Notes: generated from the letters alone by a model not told the origin. Numbered from the stretch's first letter, positions 17,151 to 27,044 are shown. The stretch: 64,000 nt of DNA from CAZVGZ01 sp964627605 (GCA_964627605.1 CAZVGZ010000007.1:1-64000); one strand, 5' to 3'. A program made the numbers and translations.

Positions 17151-18536
17151 GTGTCCAACCATGAAAAGTTTCATTTAAAAAAGCTCGAAGACCTTGAGCG
17201 GGAGATAGATCGGCTGAGTGTCGATATACCCGTTTCAGGTTCTGTTGAAAATCTTAGTAGTTCCGTAGCCGTCGGCGATCTCAAGATCCCGAACCGCTTG
17301 GGCGTTCACCCGATGGAAGGATGCGACGGGCTGCCTGATGGCTCTCCAGGGCCGCTGACCGTCAGGAGGTACGAGCGGTTCGCTCGCGGTGGAGCTGGAC
17401 TTCTTTGGGTCGAAGCGACCGCTGTGGTACCCGAGGGGCGAGCCAATCCACGCCAGTTGTGGCTCCATCAAGGGAACCTCAGCAGTTTCTCAGATATGAT
17501 GGAACGAGCGCGGCGGGTGCAGACCGACTTAATGGGGGCTAATCACGATCCGTTCTATGTTCTTCAACTGACCCATTCAGGACGGTACAGCAAACCTGCA
17601 AGCGGGTTTGAGCCGATTATCGCCGCCCGAAACCCCTATCTGGACCCCAAAGGCCACATAACTGACGCCACGCCAGTGATCACCGACGATGAGCTAGAAC
17701 AGCTCGAAGACGTATACGTAGCAGCCGCTCGGATGGCGTACGATATAGGATTCCACTCGGTGGATATCAAAGCGTGTCACCGGTATCTGGTGTGCGAGCT
17801 GCTGGGGGCGCATACTCGCGAGGGGCGGTATGGTGGTTCGTTTGAGAACAGAACGCGGTTTCTGTTGAACGTAGTAGACAAGATTCACGACCGGGTGCCA
17901 GGATTGCTGGTGACGCCGCGAATGAACGGCTACGACGGAATCCCCTATCCCTACGGTTGGGGGATCGATCAGTACGACCACAGGACGCCTGACCTCTCGG
18001 AACCTATTGAGCTTCTGGATCTGCTAAAATCACGCGGGGTGCCGATGGTCAATATTACGATCGGCAACCCTTACTACAACCCGCATGTCGGTCGTCCATT
18101 CGATCTGCCGATTGACGGTGGATACACCCCTGACGAGCATCCGCTGGAGGGATGCGCCAGGCTTTTTGGTGTCGTCCGCGATCTGCAAAAAGCGCACCCG
18201 GATCTGCCTCTGGTCGGTACCGGTTTTAGCTGGTTGAGACAGTTTTTGGGTCATGTTGGCGCGGCTATGGTGGATCAGGGGTGGCTGACGATGGTGGGGG
18301 TCGGACGAGAGGCGTTCGCGCACCCGGAGTTCGCCTACGAACTGCTGACTCACGGCAACCTTGATGCTCGTGCCGTGTGCATAACATGCAGCCGCTGCAC
18401 TCAGATAATGCGGGATGAAGGGCGGACTGGATGCGTACCCAGGGACCACGAAGTCTATTCGTCGATCTTTCTGGAAGGACGCAGGCCAGACAAGGGCAAG
18501 CCCAAGAAAGCGTCCAGAGTCGCCGAGCATCTTTGA
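17151..18536 (+). CDS. NADH:flavin oxidoreductase (old yellow enzyme family)
   Basis: A 461-residue FMN-dependent OYE-type protein. The barrel opens with VHPMEGCDGLPDGSPGPLTV; GGAGLLWVEATAVVPEGRAN and LQLTHSGRYSKP are the flavin-site strands. HRYLVCELLGAHTREGRYGG followed by SFENRTRF is the family signature after the catalytic loop. The C-terminal CITCSRCTQIMRDEGRTGC resembles the cysteine motif of 2,4-dienoyl-CoA reductase-like members, although the following FAD domain is absent. GTG start at 17151 (SNHEKFH). It is divergent from the oxidoreductase cluster, suggesting a shared pathway that reduces or isomerises an unsaturated intermediate. Confidence 0.9.
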   Translation: MSNHEKFHLKKLEDLEREIDRLSVDIPVSGSVENLSSSVAVGDLKIPNRLGVHPMEGCDGLPDGSPGPLTVRRYERFARGGAGLLWVEATAVVPEGRANPRQLWLHQGNLSSFSDMMERARRVQTDLMGANHDPFYVLQLTHSGRYSKPASGFEPIIAARNPYLDPKGHITDATPVITDDELEQLEDVYVAAARMAYDIGFHSVDIKACHRYLVCELLGAHTREGRYGGSFENRTRFLLNVVDKIHDRVPGLLVTPRMNGYDGIPYPYGWGIDQYDHRTPDLSEPIELLDLLKSRGVPMVNITIGNPYYNPHVGRPFDLPIDGGYTPDEHPLEGCARLFGVVRDLQKAHPDLPLVGTGFSWLRQFLGHVGAAMVDQGWLTMVGVGREAFAHPEFAYELLTHGNLDARAVCITCSRCTQIMRDEGRTGCVPRDHEVYSSIFLEGRRPDKGKPKKASRVAEHL

Positions 18537-18716
18537 CAGCAAGCGACCCGATTAAATCCGAAGCCTCTATTTTCATATCACCGAGCCGTTCTTTGGCTGC
18601 GTCAATCGGGAGAGACTGGCGAATGGATGTGACGTCCGTGGGATGATGACCCTAACTGAGTGCAAGTACCCGGTAGCCACCCGGTTTTCCAGAGTTCAGA
18701 CACCCCTATAGAAAGA

Positions 18717-18765
18717 GGGCGCGCGTAGAGCGCCCCGAAAACGACACGAAATGTCCGAAGTGTCT
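18717..18765. repeat. 49-bp palindromic repeat, copy A
   Basis: Two hairpin-forming halves: GGGCGC/GCGCCC around a 7-base loop, then GACAC...GTGTC. It matches 42 of 49 positions of copy B at 19676-19724 by my alignment. The two copies lie in direct orientation on either side of the SGNH gene. Copy A ends 15 bases before the SGNH start codon and so lies in its leader. Confidence 0.7.
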
Positions 18766-18779
18766 ATAAAGGAGATGAG

Positions 18780-19538
18780 ATGAATCGACGGGATTTCAGG
18801 AGTGAACCGTTCAAGCGTCTGGTGGTATTAGGAGAGAGTACAGTTCAAGGGGGCGGATGGCTTGAGAGCGATGGTGACAGGTGGGCTGACGTCCTTGCTG
18901 GGCTTATCAGCTCGTGTCAGAAAGAGCCGGTGGAGTACATGAACAAGGGGATTGGTGCCAATGCGGTCAGCTCTCGCAGCCCTGGATATCCACTTTCTGC
19001 CAAGCCAAGCGCTTTGGAGCGGTACAGAGACGATGTGATCGCCAACGATCCAGACCTGTTCGTTTGCGCATACGGCCTGAATGACATGAGGGCTGATATG
19101 CCGCTGGCTGAGTTTATAGAGGATTTGCGCACAGTCGTTACGGATGTGAAAGCGGCGTGCAACCCGATAATCGTGTTGACGACGGTGTACTACATGACCG
19201 GATGGAAGAGCTTTGGCCCGTATGACAGGGGATCGGTGGCGACGACAGAGGGGTATAATTCTGCTATCAGAGCACTGGCTGCTGAGGAGGACTGCCTATT
19301 GGCGGACGTGTGGGGTGGTGCGGACAAGGCGGACTGGCTTGTCAATCCTGACGGGGTGCACGCCAACAAAGTGGGCAATATGATAATCGCCAACCGGGTT
19401 TTTGAGGCGATCGCCAGGGCGTGCAGCGGAGTCTCGGCACACACGTATGAGGAGGACTTGGAGCGTCCGTGGACCAAGCATACGATGGAGGCCAGGGATA
19501 ACTCGAACGATCCGCACGATCCGTGGTGGATCAAATAG
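18780..19538 (+). CDS. SGNH/GDSL-family hydrolase
   Basis: A 252-residue esterase-like protein. Block I is LVVLGESTVQGGGW with Ser20 as nucleophile, block III is CAYGLNDMRAD (the Asn of SGNH), and block V is NPDGVHANKVGN with the catalytic Asp and His. No signal peptide, so it is probably cytoplasmic. ATG 18780 follows AAAGGAGATGAG, a strong ribosome site. It could deacylate a sugar or glycan fragment delivered to the neighbouring oxidoreductases. It is flanked by the two copies of a 49-bp palindromic repeat. Confidence 0.9.
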   Translation: MNRRDFRSEPFKRLVVLGESTVQGGGWLESDGDRWADVLAGLISSCQKEPVEYMNKGIGANAVSSRSPGYPLSAKPSALERYRDDVIANDPDLFVCAYGLNDMRADMPLAEFIEDLRTVVTDVKAACNPIIVLTTVYYMTGWKSFGPYDRGSVATTEGYNSAIRALAAEEDCLLADVWGGADKADWLVNPDGVHANKVGNMIIANRVFEAIARACSGVSAHTYEEDLERPWTKHTMEARDNSNDPHDPWWIK

Positions 19539-19675
19539 CCGAAACAGAATCGCGAAAAAAAGAGTATCGGACCGCTACGTACAGAACGCACGACGTACGT
19601 GGTCGTGTTGAAAATAGACACCCAAGACCGTTCGTTGTGAGCTGCTAACGAGCGCCGCCGCCCAATGCCAAGCAG

Positions 19676-19724
19676 GGGCGAGCGAAGAGCGCCCCAAAGA
19701 AGACACGAAGTGTCCGAAGTGCCT
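19676..19724. repeat. 49-bp palindromic repeat, copy B
   Basis: Contains GGGGCG/CGCCCC around a 9-base loop and a compact GACAC-GAA-GTGTC hairpin. It is the direct-repeat partner of copy A. Its last base touches the stop codon of the minus-strand gene ending at 19724, so it may also serve as a bidirectional terminator between convergent genes. Confidence 0.7.
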
Positions 19725-20254
19725 CAGTCGTGGTGGGCTTCGGCTTTGAACGTGAAGCGGATGTTTTCGTAGCGCTTTGCACCTGTGGCTTTGAGACGCA
19801 GGATGACGCGGAAGTCGGTGAATTCGGTGACCGTCTGGGCTTGGCCGGATAGAAGCGGGAGAAATGTCGTCCGCTCGTCGGACTCGGGTTTGGCGGCAGG
19901 ATCGGTGACATGCGAAAGGCCGACATTCTCTCTCACCGGGCGGTTGTTCTGTTTGGCTCTAAGGTCTACGTAGGCGGTGTCGACGGTGGTTTGAGCGGAT
20001 AGGGCGGTGACCATTTTAGTCTCGGCGTCGGCGTCTTTGCTGTAGATGTAGACCTGGAACGCTCCCTGATCGGACACGATGAGCTCTACCAAGTTGTCAC
20101 CCCAGATCGCTAGGGAGCCGTCGGTGGGGGTTTTGTATGTGTCGGTCAACCTGCTGTCTACGTTACCAGCGTGGATGTGCCCGCCGTGCGCCAGGGCTGA
20201 GGATGGGAGTGCTGCGATAATAGCCACAGACAGTGTGATGAGCGCTTTTTGCAT
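19724..20254 (-). CDS. periplasmic His-rich protein of the metal-efflux operon
   Basis: A 176-residue protein with signal peptide MQKALITLSVAIIAALPSSA followed by LAHGGHIHAG, a His cluster at the mature N-terminus that could bind metal. The rest is a single predicted beta-rich domain ending in FKAEAHHD. It is the last gene of the minus-strand run behind the RND pump, 62 bases after it. Unknown family; position and histidines suggest a periplasmic metal-binding or sensing role in heavy-metal export. Confidence 0.7.
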   Translation of the reverse strand: MQKALITLSVAIIAALPSSALAHGGHIHAGNVDSRLTDTYKTPTDGSLAIWGDNLVELIVSDQGAFQVYIYSKDADAETKMVTALSAQTTVDTAYVDLRAKQNNRPVRENVGLSHVTDPAAKPESDERTTFLPLLSGQAQTVTEFTDFRVILRLKATGAKRYENIRFTFKAEAHHD

Positions 20255-20316
20255 ACGATTTACCTCCGTTGCAACCCCTTCGCCGTCGCGGGCCGAAATC
20301 AGGCCGTTGGTTCGGG

Positions 20317-23300
20317 TCAGGTGAACAGGAAACCGCCCGCGATGGCACTTAAAACCGCCACTGTCGGAACGATCACAAACAGTACGAACGCCGCTATTAA
20401 GAGCGGCTTTATCATCGGGTCAGTCTCGAGACCGTGGTAGAGTGCTGGGATCACCAACAGCGTGAGGAGTGTAGATGTAGCCATTCCGCCTACGATAACT
20501 ACCGCCAACGGCTGCTGAATCTCGGCACCGGAGCCTGTCGCTAGAGCCAGTGGCACCATGCCCAACCCGGTGGACAGAGCGGTCATCAGTACTGGACTGA
20601 CCCTCTCTTCCGCGCCCTTGAGAATCGCCGCCTCAAGGTCCATCCCCTCGGCTCTTAAGTCGTTGATGTGGGAGACCAAAATAATGCCGTTGCGCACAGC
20701 GATGCCCAGCAGAAGTATGAACCCAACATAGGATGGCACGCTCATCGTGCCGCCAAACGCCCATACGCTCACCGCACCGCCTGCCAGCGACAGGAGGAGG
20801 TTGAGAAATACCATAAGTGCCATCCAACCAGACTGGAAGGTGACGTACAGGAGGAGGATGATTACGAAAACGACGATTACAGATTCGACGGTGAGCAGTT
20901 TGAAAGAGGCTTGTTGGCTTTCGAATTGACCGCCGAAAGTCAGGTAGTAGCCTTTGGGCAGATTGACCCGGTCGTCAATCTGCTGCTGAAGCTCTGCCAC
21001 AAAACCGCCTAAGTCCCTACCCTCGACGTTGGACTGGACGACCATACGACGCTGAGCGTTCTCACGGTTGATCGTGTTAGGGCCAACATCTTCCCTGATG
21101 TCAGCGACTCGCTTGAGCGGAACCCACTGACCGTCAGGCGTACGGATCGGGTAGTTTGAGACCGACGATACATCGCGCCTGACGCTCGCCTCGGTCCAAA
21201 CCAACAGTTCATAGCGGCGCTCGCCCCTCAATACCTCCCCCACCACAGTACCGTTGAACGCGGTCTCGATCAGCTCTGTGATGTCGCCGGTCTTTAGACC
21301 CAGACGAGCGGCTTCAAGGTGGTTTATGCGGATGAGTATCTGAGGGATCGGCAGTTGCGGTTCCAGGGCGGCTCCCACTGCACCGTCGGTGGAGCGAACG
21401 ATGTCGAAAACCTCGGCAGCTTTGGCTTTGAGGACGGTCATCTCAGGACCAAACAGCTTTATGGCCAACTGAGCGGTCACCCCTGAAAGCATGTGATCGA
21501 GCCTGTGCCCCACTGGCCGACCCACGGTCATGGTCATCGCACCTGGGAACTCTCCCAAAACCTCATATGCCAGCTTTTCGACTTCCTCGCGGCCGTAGTC
21601 GGTGATGTCCCTCGGTGGAAGCGGAAGTTCAACACCAGGAAGTGCGTTTGTGATGCCAACGGCCCAGTCGTTGACACCGAACAACGTTGTGGGGTCCGCT
21701 GGGAACTCGCGGTCGGGATATGCCGATCGAAGCTGGGCGTTGAGTTCGGAGACGCGGTCGTGGAGTGTGTAGAGATCGTCGCCTAAGTCGATGTCGTAGT
21801 CAGAAAGGTGCGATGACAACTCCTCAATGACCGATACTTCCCACTGGGGGACATCCCACGGATCGGGAATGTCTGAGTCTGGGAAGAGGCGGCGCTTCTC
21901 CTCCACCAGCTCGCGAACGTAGGCGGTGTCGTGCCTCTTTTCTGGAGGTATCACCCCCACCAACGTCTCGTTGTAATATGACCCTTCGGCGTGCTCGTCT
22001 TTTTCTGCACGGCCTGTCCTCGTGCCTGTGACTGTCACCAGGTCTGGCATGCGGGTAAGCAGCGCTTTTTCGTAGAGCATTGCGAATCTGGAGGTCTGTT
22101 CCAACGAAGTGCCCGGCTTCAAGAGCGCGTTGATGGTCATGGCGCCTTCGTCCATGATCGGCAGAAACTCTTTGCCGGTATGGAAGGCCAGGTAGTAGGT
22201 CGAGCCCAGTATCGCAGTTAATGCCAGAGCGAGAACCGGCCATTTGGACGGAAGGCCGACCAGCCACTCGGTTACAGGGCGATAGACCCTCTTTACCGCC
22301 ACCATGATCGCGTTGTCTTCTTCCTCATGCCTGGTGCCGGTGGTGAGCATCATCTGGCACATCGCTGGCGTCACCATCATGGAGACCATGAACGAGGCGA
22401 TCATGGCGATAATCACGGTCCAGCCAAGCGGTGCGAAAATCCGACCCTCCAGCCCACCCAACGTGAGCAGAGGGACGAAGACCAGCACAATGATTACCGT
22501 GGCGACCATGATGGAGTTTCTGATCTCCATCGTGCCGCGAAGGTTCACCCGCCAGGACTCAGTTTCGATTCCTTCGACACCATCGGCACGCATCTTGAAC
22601 CACTCTACCAGACGTCGATTGGTGTTTTCCACATCTATGATGCCGTCGTCAACCACCATTCCGATGGCGATGGCAAGCCCACCGAGGGTCATAATATTTA
22701 CGGTGAATCCCGCGACTTTCAGGAACAACAGCGCTACGATAAGAGCCAGCGGGATGTCGATAAGTGGGATCGCAGCGACTTTGAACGACGACCATGGCTG
22801 TTTTGGCTTGAAGAGAAAAATGAAGATGATGAAAATCACCAGAGCGCCGCCCTCGACCAGAGCAGTGCGGACGTTGTCTACAGAACGCTGGATTAGATCG
22901 GCCTGACGGTAGACCGGAACGATAGACATGCCGTCTGGAAGTGCCCCGTTAAGCTCGTCAAACGCTGTCAGGAGACGCCTGGTAAGCGCGATAGTGTTTT
23001 CGTTGGGCTGCTTTATGACTTTGCCGCGAACAGCTTCGGAGCCGTTGTAGGTCCCCACGCCGCGCCTGAGGGCGGCTCCTTCACGAACCTCCGCTAAGTC
23101 TCCCACGGTGATAGGGACACCACCTTCCCTGGATTCGATCACCAGTGAGCGCACGTCCTCAATCGTCTCGACGCGGCCAATTCCTCGCACGAGAAACTCA
23201 AGATACCTGGCGAAAAGAAGCCCGCCAGCAGCGTTCTGGTTGCCCTGTTCCAGAGTCTCCACCACATCGGCCAACGCGATGTCGTATTTCTGGAGTTTTA

Positions 23301-23880
23301 TCGGGTTAACCAACACCTGGAACTGGCGCAGAAGACCGCCTATGGTTACCACCTGCGCAGCTCCAGGAACGGTCTGGAGGCGGTAGGTAATCATCCACTC
23401 GGCGTAGTCCCTGGTGTCCATCGCTGAGTAGCGGCCGTGGTCGTCTGATACTACATACTCGACGATTTCGCCCATCTGTGAGGTGATGGGGCCCATGAAC
23501 GGCTCGACGCCTTCGGGAAGTGCGCCCAACGAGACAGAGAGCCCTTCGCTTACCATCTGCCTGGCGAGCCTAATGTCGGTGCCCCACTCAAATTCGACGA
23601 AGATGACCGACTGACCAATACCCGACTGGGAGCGGACCCTTTTGACGAACGGAGCGCCGTTGAACTGCGACTCCATTGGGAAAGTCACCAACTGCTCGAC
23701 CTCCTCTGGAGCCATACCAGGTGCTTCAGTGAGGATGGTGACTCTGGGGTCGTTAATGTCGGGGTAGACGTCGATCGGGATGGTGCGGATGATACCGATG
23801 CCCCCAACAATAAGGAGCACCACAAGCGCAACGACTATCACGCGATTTTGTATGCAGAACGCTACTAGAATGCCAAGCAT
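20317..23880 (-). CDS. HME-type RND efflux pump (CusA/CzcA-like)
   Basis: A 1187-residue RND transporter that exports heavy-metal cations by proton antiport. The first membrane helix is followed by IDVYPDINDPRVTI with PGMAPEEVEQLVTFP, the classical HME opening. TM4 carries GLAIAIGMVVDDGIIDVENT with the proton-relay Asp pair, and LPIMDEGAMTINALLKPGTS is a CusA-like loop. It is somewhat longer than the usual 1030-1060 residues, with extra sequence near residues 640-750 (WDVPQWEVSVIEELSSHLSD). Metal specificity is not settled by sequence. Start ATG at 23880; adaptor ends 12 bases upstream. Confidence 0.93.
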   Translation of the reverse strand: MLGILVAFCIQNRVIVVALVVLLIVGGIGIIRTIPIDVYPDINDPRVTILTEAPGMAPEEVEQLVTFPMESQFNGAPFVKRVRSQSGIGQSVIFVEFEWGTDIRLARQMVSEGLSVSLGALPEGVEPFMGPITSQMGEIVEYVVSDDHGRYSAMDTRDYAEWMITYRLQTVPGAAQVVTIGGLLRQFQVLVNPIKLQKYDIALADVVETLEQGNQNAAGGLLFARYLEFLVRGIGRVETIEDVRSLVIESREGGVPITVGDLAEVREGAALRRGVGTYNGSEAVRGKVIKQPNENTIALTRRLLTAFDELNGALPDGMSIVPVYRQADLIQRSVDNVRTALVEGGALVIFIIFIFLFKPKQPWSSFKVAAIPLIDIPLALIVALLFLKVAGFTVNIMTLGGLAIAIGMVVDDGIIDVENTNRRLVEWFKMRADGVEGIETESWRVNLRGTMEIRNSIMVATVIIVLVFVPLLTLGGLEGRIFAPLGWTVIIAMIASFMVSMMVTPAMCQMMLTTGTRHEEEDNAIMVAVKRVYRPVTEWLVGLPSKWPVLALALTAILGSTYYLAFHTGKEFLPIMDEGAMTINALLKPGTSLEQTSRFAMLYEKALLTRMPDLVTVTGTRTGRAEKDEHAEGSYYNETLVGVIPPEKRHDTAYVRELVEEKRRLFPDSDIPDPWDVPQWEVSVIEELSSHLSDYDIDLGDDLYTLHDRVSELNAQLRSAYPDREFPADPTTLFGVNDWAVGITNALPGVELPLPPRDITDYGREEVEKLAYEVLGEFPGAMTMTVGRPVGHRLDHMLSGVTAQLAIKLFGPEMTVLKAKAAEVFDIVRSTDGAVGAALEPQLPIPQILIRINHLEAARLGLKTGDITELIETAFNGTVVGEVLRGERRYELLVWTEASVRRDVSSVSNYPIRTPDGQWVPLKRVADIREDVGPNTINRENAQRRMVVQSNVEGRDLGGFVAELQQQIDDRVNLPKGYYLTFGGQFESQQASFKLLTVESVIVVFVIILLLYVTFQSGWMALMVFLNLLLSLAGGAVSVWAFGGTMSVPSYVGFILLLGIAVRNGIILVSHINDLRAEGMDLEAAILKGAEERVSPVLMTALSTGLGMVPLALATGSGAEIQQPLAVVIVGGMATSTLLTLLVIPALYHGLETDPMIKPLLIAAFVLFVIVPTVAVLSAIAGGFLFT

Positions 23881-23892
23881 CGTACGGTTCCG

Positions 23893-25035
23893 TTATTGAA
23901 CGGCCATCGTCCGCAGTTCCAGATTGCCACGGGTGACTACGACATCGCCGTCGTAGATTCCATCGACGACCTCGATGTAACGGTCGTCGCTCACGCCTGT
24001 CACAATGTTAACTCGGACGTACTCTGCGCCGTTGTCCACATATACAAACCGCTCTGCGCCGTCAATCAGTACCGCGTCCTTTGGTACCGCTGGCACCTCT
24101 TGCGCCTGCACCACGACAATCGCCATTCGGGCGAACATCTGAGGCCTGAGTACTATGTTGTTTTCGATGGCGACTTTGACAAGCGCCGTTCGGGTGATTG
24201 GGTCCAGAGATGCGGCGCGGTAGTACAGACTGCCTTCAAAAACTTCGCCTGGTGCCGCCTCCACTCTCACGCGAGCCCAACTGCCCTCGGCGGCCCTGTG
24301 GTAGTCCGCTTCCGGCACCTGACCTTCGGCAGAGACGACACTAAGGTCCTCAATGCGGAACAGCGCATCCACCGGTTCGACAAAACCGCCGATTATCATG
24401 TTGCGTTCGGTGATGACACCTGCTATGGGCGCTCGGAGGTAGATACGTGCTGATGGGCGTTTACGGTTGATGACCGTGTCTATCTCAGAATTGGTCATGC
24501 CCGCGAGACTAAGTTGGCCCCTGAGCAGTCGTCCACGAGCTTCGCCTCGTGTGACCGACAGACGCGCTTCCAAGAGGTCCTGCCGTGAGGCTAGGTTGAG
24601 GGTCTGGAGCCTTTCCTGCATCGCCAAAGTCTGTTTAGCTATCTCAGTCTCGTTGATTACGTCTATCAGCTCCACCTGGAGGTCTCCGACCTCCATGCTC
24701 TCAAGCATTACGACTCTCTGGCCTCGGCGGACCGATTCGCCAAGAGTCGCCAAGACGCGAACAACACGCCCGCCGATTGTCGGGCTTACGGCCGCCCGTC
24801 GGCTGAAAACAGAGTGTATCGTCGCTGGCACGGAGATAACTTGATCGATCGTCCGAGTTTGAACAACTTCGGTCTCTATTCCGATGTTTTCTTTAGCGGC
24901 ATCGCTCAAACTGATCTCTGTGCGCTCGCCTCCGCTGACAGTGGGCAGCGCCGCGCCGTTGCCCCACGCGCCACCGGTCAACACCAATCCAAACAGCGAG
25001 GCCACAAGCCAGCGGCGACCACTATTCTCCTGCAT
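23893..25035 (-). CDS. RND efflux membrane-fusion adaptor (CusB/CzcB-like)
   Basis: A 380-residue periplasmic adaptor linking pump and outer-membrane channel. MQENSGRRWLVASLFGLVLT begins a signal peptide. A barrel-lipoyl half reads ATIHSVFSRRAAVSPTIGGR then VVRVLATLGESVRRGQRVV, the alpha-helical hairpin spans about residues 120-190, and the second lipoyl half has IYLRAPIAGVITERNMIIGG. Start ATG 25035 is chosen because the frame upstream only adds 12 residues ahead of the signal. It overlaps the end of the TolC gene by 14 bases, implying translational coupling. Confidence 0.92.
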   Translation of the reverse strand: MQENSGRRWLVASLFGLVLTGGAWGNGAALPTVSGGERTEISLSDAAKENIGIETEVVQTRTIDQVISVPATIHSVFSRRAAVSPTIGGRVVRVLATLGESVRRGQRVVMLESMEVGDLQVELIDVINETEIAKQTLAMQERLQTLNLASRQDLLEARLSVTRGEARGRLLRGQLSLAGMTNSEIDTVINRKRPSARIYLRAPIAGVITERNMIIGGFVEPVDALFRIEDLSVVSAEGQVPEADYHRAAEGSWARVRVEAAPGEVFEGSLYYRAASLDPITRTALVKVAIENNIVLRPQMFARMAIVVVQAQEVPAVPKDAVLIDGAERFVYVDNGAEYVRVNIVTGVSDDRYIEVVDGIYDGDVVVTRGNLELRTMAVQ

Positions 25036-26410
25036 TGCCCACCTCCGTCCAATCGTTGAACGACACTCCAACCGCAGCCGCCAACTCTGCCAGGGCTAGT
25101 CGAGTCTCATGCGCCGACTCATTGTAGGAGCGCTGAATCTCCAGGAACTCCAACTGCGTCTGTATCGCCTCAAATAGCCCAACCTGTCCTTCGTCGAATG
25201 CCCGCTCGACCGCCTCCAACTCCAGGTCCACCGGGCGATCGAGACCGTTGGTTAAGTAGAACTTGTGCCGCTCCAGCGCCGCGTTGAACGTCCGATGGGT
25301 CGCGGCTACCTCCCCACGCACAGTTGCTTTCAATGCAGCCAACTCCAGTTCGGCGGTGCGAAGAGCCGCTCCACTCACTGCCCGCTCGGCTTGACCTCGG
25401 TCGAACAGCGGCAGCGGCACCTCAACCTCTAAACCCCAGAGTCTTGAGTTCGGTGCCCTTAGATAGCTAAGCCCAAGACCGACATCAGGCACCCACTCAC
25501 GGCGACCTATCGCCGCTTCGGCGCGGGCAGCAGCCACTTCGGCGCGGGCGGCTTGGACATCGGGCCGCTGAGCAAGCGCTCTCTGCTCAAGCTCGCCCAA
25601 ATCTAGCTCAGGTTCTGATGTCTGGTTGATTAGACTCAACTCCAGAGGATCGTTAGGTTGCCGACCCAACGCCCGGTTTAACTCCATTTTTGCTGCGGCG
25701 ATCTCATTCAGCGTCTGAGTTAGCTCGTTGCGGGTGTTCTGGTAGGTAATAGCGGCCAACCTTAGCTGAAACGCTGGAATAAATGCCGCTTCGTGTTTGA
25801 CCCTGGAGACCTCATACAGCCGTGCCTGAAGCGATGCCTCGCGCTCGGACACTTTGTGCAGACCCGAGAGCAGTGTCACCTCCATAAACAGACGTGTCAC
25901 ATCGATGCTCACCAAACGCGCGGTATTCTCTGCATCGAACTGAGCTTTGGCGATCGCCGCCCTTGCTGCCTGTTTGCGAAGGCCCCTGGTAAAACTGAGA
26001 TTGAACTCTTTTGTGATTATTACGTCCGCTGCGGTATACGACGCTGAGACGGCTGAGACGGTGTTGTCGGCTGCCATTTTGGGGAACTGAACCGGCAGGC
26101 GACCACTACGAGCCCACAGAAGCGAATCAAGCACCTGATCGACTTTATACGCGAACGTCTGCCTGTCGTCGATTATCCTGAGCCTGGGCCAATCGTCGGA
26201 CACCGCGCCGAACGCTAGAGTCGGGTTGGAGTAGACAGTTGCGTGGAACATCGCCAGTTCGGCTTGCCGCACCTGCTGCTCGGCGACCAACATTTCTGGG
26301 TTTCGCTCGCGGGCCTCGCCTATGGCCTGCTCCAAAGTCAATACATCGCCTTGGGCCGCCGCGACTGCCGCGTACAGACACACCGCCACTAATGTTAGTT
26401 GTGGGATCAC
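25022..26410 (-). CDS. TolC-family outer-membrane efflux protein
   Basis: A 462-residue OEP-family channel with a GTG start and signal peptide IPQLTLVAVCLYAAVAAAQG. Two copies of the long coiled-coil OEP repeat are visible: LTLEQAIGEARERNPEMLVA opens the first, and ELDLGELEQRALAQRPDVQA opens the second, each followed by long Ala/Glu/Arg-rich helices. It forms the trimeric exit duct of the pump. It starts 8 bases after the lipoprotein stop and overlaps the adaptor. Confidence 0.93.
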   Translation of the reverse strand: MIPQLTLVAVCLYAAVAAAQGDVLTLEQAIGEARERNPEMLVAEQQVRQAELAMFHATVYSNPTLAFGAVSDDWPRLRIIDDRQTFAYKVDQVLDSLLWARSGRLPVQFPKMAADNTVSAVSASYTAADVIITKEFNLSFTRGLRKQAARAAIAKAQFDAENTARLVSIDVTRLFMEVTLLSGLHKVSEREASLQARLYEVSRVKHEAAFIPAFQLRLAAITYQNTRNELTQTLNEIAAAKMELNRALGRQPNDPLELSLINQTSEPELDLGELEQRALAQRPDVQAARAEVAAARAEAAIGRREWVPDVGLGLSYLRAPNSRLWGLEVEVPLPLFDRGQAERAVSGAALRTAELELAALKATVRGEVAATHRTFNAALERHKFYLTNGLDRPVDLELEAVERAFDEGQVGLFEAIQTQLEFLEIQRSYNESAHETRLALAELAAAVGVSFNDWTEVGNAGE

Positions 26411-26417
26411 GCGCTGC

Positions 26418-27044
26418 CTACTTCACCACTTCAAAGATTACGGTCTGGGATGCTGTCATACCGACCGGGGGACTCGCCTCTGGGTCGTATACTGATATGG
26501 CCGGATCAAACACCCCATCGTCGGGAATGATGTAGCCAAAACGTCCCGAAATCGAGTTGCGAAACAGGCCCCGCATATCGACGGCGACAAACGTCACTGT
26601 GTCACGTCCGGTCCAAGGCCCGAACACCTCATCCACTATCCCAAAACTCAGAATAGAGGCGTTTTCGGCCATAGATTTGTATTTGACACCATCGTTATCC
26701 CGCGTAACTCTCCAACTGATCGGGCGCGGAGCGGGGTTTTCGATGTAGAAGACCAGGCCGCCGTAGAGGGTGGCGGACTCGCGGTCGGTGGCTTGATCGG
26801 TAAGGCTGAAACCCGGAAACAGAGTCGGCTGTGGCCCGCTGCGCGAAAGGGTAATCACGCCGGTCCCATCGCTTGTGATAGGCACATCCGGAAAGGCTGG
26901 TGCGATTACGTCCAGATAGTATTGGGGCAGGTCTTGCAGAAAATGCGGGGGAGTGTTGAGGTCGGCGGTTGTTATCACCTCACACCCCTCAACGGCCAAA
27001 AATATGACAGCGGCGCTGCCCCAGCACGCCAATCGGGAAAACAT
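26418..27044 (-). CDS. predicted lipoprotein in the efflux operon
   Basis: A 208-residue protein with signal peptide ending in a V-E-G-C lipobox (Cys21). The mature part is a beta-rich domain with SATLYGGLVFYIENPAPRPI and ESFGIVD-like acidic loops. No enzymatic motif is seen. It lies 10 bases after the propeller gene and 7 bases before the TolC gene, so it is firmly inside the operon. No family recognised. Confidence 0.75.
   Translation of the reverse strand: MFSRLACWGSAAVIFLAVEGCEVITTADLNTPPHFLQDLPQYYLDVIAPAFPDVPITSDGTGVITLSRSGPQPTLFPGFSLTDQATDRESATLYGGLVFYIENPAPRPISWRVTRDNDGVKYKSMAENASILSFGIVDEVFGPWTGRDTVTFVAVDMRGLFRNSISGRFGYIIPDDGVFDPAISVYDPEASPPVGMTASQTVIFEVVK

Noticed and set aside
18537..18779. 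Riboswitch in the leader of the SGNH gene
   Set aside because: The hairpins belong to the 49-bp repeat also found downstream of the gene, and no known aptamer core was recognisable.
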